The translations under genes and the position numbers were made by a program. From the NCBI GenBank assembly GCA_964057225.1, contig OZ059897.1, positions 9,176,001 to 9,240,000 on the forward strand: 64,000 nt of DNA, read 5' to 3'. This DNA comes from Auanema rhodensis. Taxonomy: Eukaryota; Nematoda; Chromadorea; Rhabditida; Rhabditidae. Of this stretch, positions 39,866 to 50,800 are shown piece after piece. Within the stretch, counting starts at the first letter, position 1, and each line of letters opens with the position of its first letter. The notes under the pieces are model-generated. The model was not told the origin of the DNA. It ran no database searches and worked only from the letters and a program-made list of their open reading frames with translations.

Positions 39866-40222
39866 ATGTGAATTTACTACTGATTATAATGATGTAAACG
39901 CTAAAAGCCTTGATGAGCAAACACCTTCCACGTCTTTTCTTTCGAAGTTCTGTTAAATCTTAGTACTACTGAAGCTTTCATATTAGAATAAGTCGAAAAA
40001 TGATTAATTCTTAATGATTTAAAAAAAACTTGCATATAAGAATTGTAGTATTCCTTACCATTATCATTCTGCATCTTCTGTAGTTTTCTTTTGCTCTGGG
40101 AAAACATTGAAGAAAGAGCATCTTCACCACAATTACTCTCAAGAGGTACTACCTCAGCATACTTTGAACAACAATCAATAAGTTCAAATTTAAAAAAATA
40201 TAAATATAAAAAAAAAAAATAT
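39866..40222 (-). pseudogene. Polinton-type rve integrase, catalytic core fragment
   Basis: The minus strand reads IDCCSKYAEVVPLES, then MQNDNGKEYYN, then a SNMKASVVLRFNRT block, the order seen in Polinton/Maverick integrase cores. The first two catalytic aspartates are present (IDCC..., QNDNG). The third catalytic residue, normally Glu in the ASxVERFNRT context, is Leu here, so this copy cannot be an active integrase. It is bounded on both sides by MITEs: copy 2 separates it from the N-terminal fragment and copy 1 from everything downstream. The genomic copy is a broken relic. Confidence 0.65.
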
Positions 40223-40223
40223 A

Positions 40224-40924
40224 CAGTCCTGTGCGATGAAGGTTGCACACCCACTAGAATCCCTTATACCTTCTCAGACAAACTACAAAAAATCAGAAAA
40301 AATATATTTTGGATGTTAAAAAACGATAATGAATTCAGAAAAAATCTTTAAAGTTTTAAAAATCATGTTTAAAAGTATTTTCTGAAGTCTCCGAAATTTT
40401 CATAAACTGCTTGAAGTCTTCTTTCATGAATTTCATGAGTTTCATAAAAACTTCAGATATAATCTTTTAATAGAATGTTAGGAACACACTAAACGTCAAT
40501 TTTTCTTTTAAACGGGAGAATTTGGTTGTACGTCAACCAAGTTCTCTTCATAGATATTCAGTAAGATTCAGATGATGAAGCTTACTTGTTTGAAGCTATG
40601 CCATAGGAAAAACTTGGTTATTGATCGAGCTCTGTGCTCAGAATGATTTAAAGATATTTCTAATAAATTAACTTCTTTCCTAATCTCAAATTTTGTTATA
40701 TTAAGATGAATTATTCAAAATAGTCAAAAAACACTATTTTTCTTTATAAATTTAGAAAATAATATTGAAATCAGTTTTAGTTATATTAACATATATTTTG
40801 ACTGAATATATACTATATAAACTCGCAAAATTTTTGAAATTAAAAAAAAATTTGTTTTTGTAGTTTGAAGGGGTTTTCTGGAGCCTCTAACATAGGGATG
40901 TGCAACCTTCATTGCACAGGACTG
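40224..40924 (-). mobile_element. MITE copy 2 (Tc1/mariner-like ends)
   Basis: A 701-bp element with near-perfect terminal inverted repeats of at least 25 bp: CAGTCCTGTGCGATGAAGG at the left, and the reverse complement of CAGTCCTGTGCAATGAAGG at the right. It is flanked on both sides by TA, the expected Tc1/mariner target duplication. It lies in the opposite orientation to copy 1, 359 bp away. It is inserted between GFRY and FELIDCC of the integrase relic, exactly where the family is continuous. No open reading frame of transposase size is present. Confidence 0.9.
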
Positions 40925-41150
40925 TATATCTAAAACCTTCATTCTCACCAACATAAGGAATCATTTCTACTAAATCAGATGGCCATTGTTCATCTATTGC
41001 ATTGACGTAGACTCTTTGGTTCGGGTAATTCTTGCGAACTGGTTTGTGTAACCTACTTTTCTCTTCCTTACTGTGGCCGAACACAATCACACATGCTCCA
41101 GTTGAACTAGGCGCACGCGACGCGACACGCAAACGCGTTTGAATTCTTCC
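40925..41150 (-). pseudogene. Polinton-type integrase, N-terminal fragment
   Basis: The minus strand encodes LHKPVRKNYPNQRVYV followed by IDEQWPSDLVEMIPY, matching the segment that precedes the rve core in Polinton-like integrases (RKxFPRRRVxVxGIDxxWxxDLVxM). The frame is cut by MITE copy 2 at its 3' end. Upstream of about 41120 the sequence becomes Arg/Ser-rich with no recognisable similarity. It lies about 215 bp from the start of the protease gene, which is divergently transcribed. Confidence 0.6.
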
Positions 41151-41365
41151 ACTACCTTTGGTTATTAGAAAAGAGACTTCATTTTATTCTGCAGTTCGCG
41201 TCGATTTCGTGATTTCCTATCCGTGATTATCATTGTTTCTTTTTCCGTAACTTTGAGTTAAAAATGCTAACAACTTTTCGTAGTTTGCCTTTTCTTCGAA
41301 TAATTTGAATATGTTAACAGGATGCACGTTGCAATTAATTCTTATTTTTCACATTTCTTTTCAGA

Positions 41366-42775
41366 ATGACTAGTACCATTCATATTAAAATGATAGACAA
41401 GGAGGTGGAAGTAGAATTGTCGAGCAATGTTTTGACTCAAAACACCATCAAAAGCCAGTTTCTTCTTCCTTGGAATGCAGTTGTGTCATTGAGCTATGAA
41501 ATTCACGGCCGTCGGAAAGGATGCCCGTAAGTCATATTTTGAATTTTTTCTGATTTATTCCAATGAATAAAGAATGAACGAAGCTGGAACGGCATTTTTA
41601 CTTCCGGACAATCTCCAAGAGATGCACTTTTTTGTTGACTCCAACAAAATGCCTTCTCGACCAGCTTCTTCACTAAGTAAAGAAGGTTTGTATGATATAC
41701 GCTTGAATTTATTATCTTTCATTAGCAACATTAATTTGTGTGTTTGGTACAAAAGGGATTTTTACTTAAAATATTCATTTTAGCACAATTTTCTGACTAC
41801 GATCGGGATCGACCTTTGTCGCCTTACGTTTTTGATGGTATTATATTATATTTTGAATAGCTTAACAATTTATTGCTGGTTTTTAGAGAAACTAGCGGAC
41901 GGACTTCGCAAACTTCTCTTCTATGTTCCTCGAGCACAAATAGCTCTACAAGATCCTAAGAAAACTTTTGCTAAACCTATAGAAGATTGTCTCATTGAAG
42001 GTGGTTGCGTATCCCCAATTTCATCGAGAGCTGCTGTGACATTTGCTCACAAATCGCATAAAATTCTCCGTGAGTACGAAGAAGGACAGAATGATGAAAT
42101 CAATCAGCACAGTCTTGTGGAAATACGAAATTGTCAGGATCATACTATTCGACATATGATGAAGGTATCTTAAAAGAATTTTTTTATAATTAATTCAATA
42201 TATTGTAGGTCGTTGTAGTCGACGCTCATCACGACTTTGTGATTCTTCACTCAATGGACGGAAGCGAGATTTTCAAAGACTATCCGTCTGCTAAGCGTTC
42301 CCCTAAGAATTTCGAATGGTTTCTTGGGTTTGGTCTGAGTCATGAAACTCAAGCTGGGCAGCAAATTACTCATCGAACTGGTCGGATCTGTTCTGACACC
42401 GTGGACTATAAAGGACGTTATTTGGCCAGTTCTTCGATTGATGGGGGTGATTCCGGAGGCCCATGCTACTCTGCTGATCGCTCTCTTATCGGTATTATGG
42501 TATCCTCAAGAACAACAGAACCAAGGCTCACAAAGGAATATGATTGTGACATCACTGAAGAAGAAATCATAGACGCTTCTGCTAATCCAGCTGATACGTG
42601 GATTACTCCCGGCAATTTATTCATGGAAGCTTATAAAGTAATTTATCGTAAAACTCATAAATTCACATATAGTATTTTTTAGATTTATTTGATAAAGCAT
42701 GGTATTCTACAAGCTCGTCGAGAGAGAGAGTTAGGGGAACCAAAATCAAAGCGTCGAGCGGTTGCAACATTGTAA
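41366..42775 (+). CDS. trypsin-like serine protease, 6 exons, 375 aa
   Basis: Exons 41366-41526, 41573-41685, 41784-41837, 41887-42164, 42209-42637 and 42683-42775 join in frame from ATG to TAA, with introns of 44-98 bp. The start is preceded by TTTTCAG, so an untranslated first exon or trans-splicing is likely. The protein has a trypsin-type triad: His164 (AAVTFAHKSHK), Asp211 (DAHHDFVIL) and Ser284 (SSIDGGDSGGPC). No signal peptide, transmembrane segment or propeptide site is visible, so an intracellular role is more likely than a digestive one. The N-terminal ~110 residues are not trypsin-like and are not recognised. The C-terminus is basic (KSKRRAVATL). The 3' half is repeated directly downstream. 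It sits inside the block of transposon/virus relics, yet has ordinary host-like introns. Viral polyprotein proteases use a related fold, so an origin by capture cannot be excluded. Confidence 0.85.
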
Positions 42776-43328
42776 CGCTCATCACGACTTTGTGATTCTT
42801 CACTCAATGGACGGAAGCGAGATTTTCAAAGACTATCCGTCTGCTAAGCGTTCCCCTAAGAATTTCGAATGGTTTCTTGGGTTTGGTCTGAGTCATGAAA
42901 CTCAAGCTGGGCAGCAAATTACTCATCGAACTGGTCGGATCTGTTCTGACACCGTGGACTATAGAGGACGTTATTTGGCCAGTTCTTCGATTGATGGGGG
43001 TGATTCCGGAGGCCCATGCTACTCTGCTGATCGCTCTCTTATCGGTATTATGGTATCCTCAAGAACAACAGAACCAAGGCTCACAAAGGAATATGATTGT
43101 GACATCATTGAAGAAGAAATCATAGACGCTTCTGCTAATCCAGCTGATACGTGGATTACTCCCGGCAATTTATTCATGGAAGCTTATAAAGTAATTTATC
43201 GTAAAACTCATAAATTCACATATAGTATTTTTTAGATTTATTTGATAAAGCATGGTATTCTACAAGCTCGTCGAGAGAGAGAGTTAGGGGAACCAAAATC
43301 AAAGCGTCGAGCGGTTGCAACATTGTAA
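42775..43328 (+). pseudogene. tandem partial copy of the protease 3' half
   Basis: Positions 42775-43327 repeat 42222-42774 (553-bp unit). Only two substitutions were seen (42411 A/G, Lys to Arg; and a C/T giving Thr to Ile in CDITEEE). The copy starts within exon 5, just after the VVVVD segment. It contains the Asp and Ser of the triad (GDSGGPC) but not the His. The last intron (43191-43235) and last exon (43236-43328) are copied intact. 553 is not a multiple of 3, and the first copy ends in its own stop at 42773-42775, so there is no read-through. Without a start or a catalytic His it is a fragment, unless used as an alternative 3' exon. The junction shares ACATTGTAAC, suggesting unequal exchange or replication slippage. 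Confidence 0.88.
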
Positions 43329-43395
43329 CCATTTAAGAATTGTTTCCGATTTTTTAATAATTTGTTTGTAAAATTTTTAATTTATTGTGTTAAAG

Positions 43396-43884
43396 GACGA
43401 GGATAACCATACGAAGGTAACAACAAAAGAACAAAACGTATGTCTGCGGTTCTACTATCGAAGATACCAAATTACGACGGAATCTCAAACGCAATTCCTT
43501 CTCGACAATGTTTATGATACTGAACCTTTTCTCTTCATTTTCTTCGTCTCACCATATATTCACATCCATCCTATCTGTTTTTCTCTCCACATACATACAA
43601 TCACCACTTTCTGAGTTTACATGAATATCCCGAAGGTTATCTGACCTTGCAACCAGCGTAGGATTCATCTGAACGACGACGCATATTTTCCATCCACAAA
43701 TTGACTACTGATCAATATCTATAGATCAGTGTTTGTTTTTTAATTTTCATATAAGATTTAAAGATATTTATATGTTGTAAGATGTTAACTTATTTTATTC
43801 ATTTGCTATGTATTTTACAAATAAATTATATATAGACTGACATGTAAGCTAAATGAAAGAAGCAGTATAATACTTACTTACAAT
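43396..43884. repeat. direct repeat, copy 2 of 2
   Basis: The 489-bp second copy of the repeat at 36047-36533, same orientation, offset about 7.35 kb. It begins 68 bp after the end of the duplicated protease fragment. Beyond 43884 the sequence continues into the 3' flank of the ion channel gene and differs from what follows copy 1. The contained frame (DEDNHTKVTTKEQNVCLRFY...) is open in both copies, but no family is recognised. Confidence 0.93.
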
Positions 43885-44129
43885 ACTATTAAAGAGAATC
43901 ATAAATTAAAACAATGAATTGAAACTCTGAATAAGTACAAGAATATTAATTTAGCAAGTATTATATATAATATAATTTGTAGAACAATATATCAAATAGT
44001 TGGAATACCAGTATATTAGAACCTGTATAGTTAATAATTGCTTCAAGATATTTTAAATATTTTAATTATTGACTAGAATCTATTGAGTATCAAGCTTGAT
44101 AGTTACATTTGTAATTGGCTTCAACTATT

Positions 44130-47100
44130 TCAAATTATTTCAGCAAACCATTCAGCAAGTTGCTTATCACATGCTGGGTCTATGCTAACTATATGTAAAT
44201 TGGGATAAATGAGAAAATAGAATAAACAGAATATGATGAAGCCAAAGAAGAAAAGCATCTGAAATTTTTGGAATAAAAATAATATTGTTTGTAGATTGGT
44301 GTAGAGCATACCTGCGAAATCCATTGAAATCGGTGCATTGATCTCTTTGTGAAACGGAATTCCATTCCAGCTAACAATCGTTCCACTGAAATTAATAGAA
44401 GAAATAATATTTTTTCTTTTTTAATCAGATACATTTTCCTTTATATTGTTCTTCTGATACTGAATCGGCTTCATCTCCAATTGAAACTGTTTGATATTCG
44501 CATTTGTGTTTTCTATAAGCATTTCATTTATATTTTTTTCATTATAAAATATATTAATCAGACAAAAAGAAAATGGAATGCAACCCATATTCTTATAAAA
44601 TTATTTAAAAATTAAAATTTTGTTTTCAAATCTTTCACGTGATATTCACGTGAACATAAATATAAACTTACTTTCCGTTACGTAGAATAACATTGTTATT
44701 CCCACGTGCTGCTGGAACTATAAGTCCATTTACTGTACGCGTATGTAACATCATTTGATTAACAAGATTGTGTGGTGATTCACTTAAATTTAAATTTATG
44801 AAAAAAAAAGAAAAAAATAACATTGCAACTTACTCTGCAACCTTAATGCGTTGTCTCATATATTTCACGAATGCTAATTTAATTAGTGATAAAAAAACAA
44901 TCATGAAGCATACTCCTGAAAGAAAATGAAAATATTTTTTAACTCCAAAATGAAAGAAAAATATATGATATAGTTAGTTACCTAAATAGATATCCATAGC
45001 TTTGATATAGCTTACTCTCGGCATCATCTCATTGTATGAGAATATCAAAAAGGTTATTGCGAGAATTATTGAAATCATATCCTAATTAATAATGCTCAAA
45101 AATGTTTTAAGCTTGATTAACAAACTTGAAACTCTGTTTCACTTTCCATCCATAATGATACCCATGATGTTATAACGACAGCTGTTGATGGTATAATTAG
45201 TTGCAAGAAACAAAATCCTGATGAACGTGAAAAAACAAAACATACATATAGTCGAGAATAATTTCCTAAAAAGATGTAAAAGGAGTATAAGCACTTAGAC
45301 AACACAAACGATTGTGAACTAACCCGTAGCATAAACTTCTGTTTGACTTGTTACATAAGCTTCTTTGATTGTGAAGTCAGGTAATCGTATTTTCATCAGT
45401 TTCAGTGCACTTCTAGATCCCGTTGACCATTTATACATGACTTGATCAGCAGTATATCCATCTGAATAACATCAAAAGTTTATTTAAATTTGATTATTCT
45501 CAATTATATACGTACAACTTTCGATTCCAAGTTTACATAGTTGTTTATCAAACGGAAATAAAGTTAAATCCATGGCTAAAATTAGAAATTTCATGACAAT
45601 TCTTATGATAATGATGCTTAGAAACTTAAAACATAATTAAAACTTACTACATTCACAAATTAATGAAATTCTACGACTATATAACAATTGACCATTTTCT
45701 TCCAATCTTAATTATATTTATTATTAACTTTGATTGATTTCAGATTAACCTTAATAAAGATCTATGTGATATACTATTCTTTTGTGGATTCTTAGATGCT
45801 ATAGCATTTGGTACAAATGTATCCGGAAACCAAAGAAAGTTTGTATAACTCTCATGTAATGCTAATTTCGTTTTATTTTTGAATAAAGTTTTATCAAATT
45901 GAAGACGTGAATCAAGCCATGATTCACGATAAAACAGCTCAAGTGCATAATCCTAAATTTGTCAGATTGATTAGAGTATCTACTGTCTACGAAACAGTAC
46001 CATAGTAACTTCTGAAACAGCTCGAATATTGCTTACAACTACAGAAACTTCAACAGTTACAGCTTCTGAAACATACTATGTACTCACATAAACATAGATC
46101 ATTGACTCAATAATCATTTTTAAACTTACGTCCATTATTGTTTTCAGGACATTGTCTATGATCATACTTGATTCGACGAAGGAATTGTAGAAAATCACGT
46201 GTTTCACTGCAATTATAAAGTTTTATATAATAATTTTAACTTTACAAAAGAAAAAGCTTATTGTTGTTATTATTAGTTAAAATCAAAGAATTATACTTCA
46301 TTCTATAATTCTGAAATTAATAGCTAAATAGCTTTCATGCAAACGCTTCATGCAATTATTTATTTAGATGTTACACTACACGCTTTTCTAGAACTGTCAG
46401 GCTAACATACCCAAATGTTCTGACGTCCCTGAAATTGATGAATATCGTTTAGATTTTACCTTTATTTCATTAACACCGAACGATATGTTAAAAAACATTC
46501 ATATACATTATACTTTAGAAGGAAATCAACTAGACTTACTTAACTAGAGTCGTCTTTTCAAAGTTGAAAATCAAGTTCTTTAAAAATTAAAGAAGTCGAA
46601 CTCTTTTTACTTTTTGTTCCACTTTTTCTTCAATATCGTTTTATGCTTTCAATTCATTTCCTCAATCTCTATGATCCCAACATCAACAAACTTAAACTCG
46701 ACTGTCCAGTCATACTTCGCCCTGCCATCTGGTTTGCTCTAGCTCTCACGTCGCGTTCCTGATGAATGGACGACTTATTCTCATCAATTTAGAATGGATA
46801 GTGAATGAAAACAAGCTCGACGACGTCAAAAGTTTGAATGTGACAATGTCCCGTTCGATCATGAACATCAAACTAATCCAGTCATTGTTCACTCAAATTC
46901 AGCAGCTCAAAGTACTGCCTTGTAACGATTCTTAAGTTTTGTTAGCTCATTTGTCAATGATAAATCGCTCTCTTTAAGATACAATAGAATTGAAATAGCC
47001 TTCTAATAATACATATAAGTATGTATGTATATACATCAATTAGTTTAAGTTTGTTACCATTTAAAGCAATTTTTATGTTACTTTTTATATTTTAGTTTTT

Positions 47101-47818
47101 CATTTTTTTCAGTCATTTTTAGGTAACTTTTGTTGATTTTATTACAAAAATACTATTTCAAAATTCATAAAATGTGTACACATTTCTTAAGACTATTTAC
47201 AAAATTACTTCAGGTTTTTGTAGATTTTTTCTTTAATATACTACTATTTGAAGTTCAAAACTCATACCTACATACATACACGTATGTATGTTTCATCAAA
47301 ATATATATAATTTTTATAAAATGGTTATACATACCCATAACTCTGAGCGAAAACACTATCACCACCCATAGCATGATGTTGCTGCATGACGTCTTCACGG
47401 TGATGAGATCTCATTGGAAAGCCACGTCTGAAGAAATGAATTAATTTTTTGAATTTTCCTCTTTTTTTTTCATTTCTGTTTGATAAATACCTCAAACTTC
47501 TAGAGCTATGAATTGGATCATCATCTTCCATTATCTCATCCAAGTCATAATCAATTCCAGGAACATATAAATTATTTTGTTTATTTTCATATAGTGGTTG
47601 CTGGTATTGTTTTTGTTTTTGTTGTTGTTGTTGTTGTTGTTGTTGATGATGTTGGTGTTGTTGATGAACATTACTGTCTTCAGGCTTAATATAGAATAAA
47701 TATAATGAGAAAATAAGCTGGAAGTAAGTTTGATACATACCGTTTTCCTAGCGTATCCACCAGTTTTCGTACTGGCTTCACTTATTGCCAATAATGTTAT
47801 TAACAAGAAAATAATCAT
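44130..47818 (-). CDS. Cys-loop ligand-gated ion channel subunit, 17 exons, 566 aa
   Basis: Exons (minus order): 47741-47818, 47491-47684, 47335-47427, 46411-46428, 46130-46206, 46001-46065, 45750-45952, 45648-45706, 45516-45575, 45324-45461, 45126-45265, 44982-45081, 44834-44915, 44672-44782, 44433-44512, 44312-44385, 44130-44258. All phases agree. Order of domains: signal peptide (1-15); a ~110-residue low-complexity insert with a poly-Gln/His tract; ligand-binding domain with [20 protein letters not shown] (beta strand 1), loop [12 protein letters not shown], and a Cys-loop C262-x13-C276 with FPFDKQLC; M1 (about 345-366); M2 (374-393); M3 after [13 protein letters not shown]; a short cytoplasmic loop; M4 ([18 protein letters not shown]). 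It groups by eye with the nematode-expanded amine/ACh/GABA-gated LGC and ACC subunits. The pre-M2 residues are ETE (371-373) where anion channels have PAR; with this alignment Leu382 falls at 9'. No second GluCl-type cysteine pair is seen. The ligand cannot be predicted. Confidence 0.92.
47602..47665 (-). repeat. CAA/CAC repeat coding a Gln/His tract
   Basis: A run of CAA codons with CAT/CAC inside exon 2 of the ion channel gene. It encodes about 10 consecutive Gln flanked by His- and Lys-containing stretches. It is coding and in frame in the joined model. Confidence 0.85.
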
Positions 47819-50800
47819 GGAACTAAAGAAATATCAAATAAATAAATAAATAAATAAAAAGAAAATTCAAAGAAATCAACAAGGATCGAAAAACAACGAA
47901 AGAAATCAGAAGGAATGCAACCAACGATCAGGTTGCGCTATCCGAAAGTAAGCTGACATCATATGCAAATATATGTAATTCATTGAATTACATATACATA
48001 TATGTTTAGAAAGTTTGAAATTTAAGTTAATTTTCCTAAAAAAATAAAAATAAAAACTTTTATTCACAAGTAAATGTTTTCGTTTGTTATGCTATATGTA
48101 TGTATAGTTAATGTCTGTTTCCTGAAGAAACATAGGGTGAAACGAATAAAATTTTTTTTTTCGAAAAAGAAAGAACATGGTTCAGATACGAAAGTTCTTT
48201 CATCGAAAAGCTGTGTGATTTCACATTCATCGCATTGCTCGATAAAGTGGCTATTGGAGACATCTGTTTGAGTACGTTATCACCAAAAAAAAGGCAAAAA
48301 ACCAAATAAAATGTTGTTGAACAAGAGAAAACGATGACTTAACACCTTAAAATAGTTCTTTGTTTAGTCTAATGTTTAAAACAGCTTTTTTTTTGTTTTA
48401 AAATAATGTAAACGAAATACAAAATCGTATTGATTGTATGATCAAGAATTCATGAAAAGTTTCGAATCATATGTTAATTTATAAAAAAAATAAGTTGAAA
48501 AGTCAAGTTGCATGTTATATATTCAAATTTTCAATAGTTATAAAAGATTTTGACATTGAGAAAAGTTTTTTTTTTGAAAATTATAAAGGATTTTTTATTT
48601 CCGTAACATGTTTTCTGTGAATTATAGATAAAATTGACAATAGCTGAATGTCTAATCAACTTTGTGAGTGTCAACGTTGCCATATAGATGAACAAGAACG
48701 GTGGCTTAGTGAAAATTTTTAAAAATTCCGCTTTCAAAAGCTTATATAACGAGTTAGGATGAGATTTTCTATTCTTGAAGCTTTTAAGTTGAATACAAAC
48801 TTCATATATATCAAGTCTCTGAGTCTAATTCAGTAAATGAGCTCTATAGAGTTTGGCTCAGTAAGAAAGTTTCAGTCAAATGTACCAATTTTTGAAAATT
48901 TATGACCAAAATTAAAAAAAAGTAAATGAGACCTTATGCGGCTATAAAGTGAAAAGATAATAATGAGGTAGAATAGAAATAGCTTTTGTGTGAATAGTTT
49001 GATTTTGCAACATTACATTGAAGAAGTGAAAGAGATAAGGAAAGGAAGGGAAGGAGGGAGTGAGGGAGGGAGAGAGAGAAATGGGACGGAGGGAAGAAGA
49101 AGCAAAAAATTAAAATTTGCAGAAAAGACGAAGCAAAACGTTAATGTTCCTAAACACAACAAGATCATTCGAAATTGATGATGGAAAATTAGTAAATGAG
49201 TCCAGAACCAATAAGAACGAAGAAAGAATAAATAGGAAAGCCTAATTTAGTTATAAGCTAAGGACAAGTGAACGAAAACTTGTCGAATAGATAAAAGAGA
49301 CATTTGGAAAGATCAACGTTTCAGAAAAAGTTATAATTGAATAATTTTTTAAAAAATTATAAGTTAAAGAGAAATCTTTTAACTATGTGAACTGAATAGT
49401 AAGCATTTTACAATTGACTTTTTTTCATCTGATTATATAGAAGGATGACGGAACGAAAAGATGAAACCTTAAAGCATTTTAGAGGAACTGGATGACTACA
49501 TACACATGGTTTCAATATCTCAGATCGATTGATCTAAATTCATAAAAAAGATTTAGAAGATTGAGAAAGTATCTTAAAAGAAGAGAAAGAATATATATAT
49601 ATATTCATATTGAAATATTTTATTATAGAAAAATATAAATTAAAAGTTGTAGTTAAACGTCATGTAAATATAATAAATATATATGTTTTTGTGTTATAAT
49701 ACATCCAAGAAAAAAAAAAGAAAATATTCCAAGTCTTTTCATTTTATTTTTTTTTTCAAAAATAGTAGTAAGAACATATAAAATAATTTGGAAAATAGCT
49801 GCATATTACAACTTCTATATAACTATATTTACATAATATTTCATATTAATATATGTTATATTGCCTATAAATATCTTAAAAGATCTTCAAAAGTTCATTT
49901 GTAAGAAAATATATTGCGGAGGTTTAGGGCCATTAAGCCAGCATAGAGCTTGGAGGGTGGAGATGAAAAAATTATTTTTTTTTTGCACAAAAACTCAAGA
50001 ATTTTTCAGTTGAAACTTCAAATAGCAAAATTCGGAGAAGCTTATATTAGAGTTTTTAATTTCTTTTTTTTTTGTCTTTTAGAAGCTTGGTCAAGAACAG
50101 ATCCATACATATATGTACAGGATTAACTTTCTTTTATTGTTCTAATAGACAAGACTTTCGAAATAAGCAATAGAAAGAAGTAAAAAACGAGAACAAAAAC
50201 CATAATTACTTCTGAAATCATAAAGTAAATGTTTTAAGGATTTTTCAAGACTAAATACATACGTATGCATGTCAGAATTTGTCAAAAACCTCGTTTTTTT
50301 TTCAAAAATCAGGACATTGTTCATTCGTTTAACAGATGTACATGGAAACTTAAAATAATTCCGGCGACTGCAAGACGGAAGCTTAGTTCTTGCCATTTTT
50401 CTAATTTTTATTGTGAGTTTTGCAAAGAAAAAAGTTTTGAATTTAAAAACTACTCGCACAATACAATATATTTAATTTCATGTATTATACATTAATTTGT
50501 TTAAGAAATGCTGGCGAAAATAATGAAAGAAAGAGAAATTTCTTCAGAAAATGAATGGACAGTAGTTTTTGTTTAGAATTAAAAAAAAACAAAAAAGGAA
50601 GTATAAACAAATTTAAAATATTTTGAGTTAATGAAAGTTTTCTGAATTTCGAACTGGTACATGATACCGAGTAATGAATAATACAAGGAAATTCTTCGAA
50701 ATTCAATGTCATTTGTTAGTTTTTCATTAAGAAACACTTGAGAATAAAAAGAAAAAAAGCATTGAGATTATGTAAAGTAAAGATCAGATAGAAATATTTT

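Noticed and set aside
36047-43884. LTR retrotransposon interpretation of the direct repeats
   Set aside because: Repeat ends are not TG/CA, there is no primer-binding site or polypurine tract that I can see, and no gag or reverse transcriptase lies between them.
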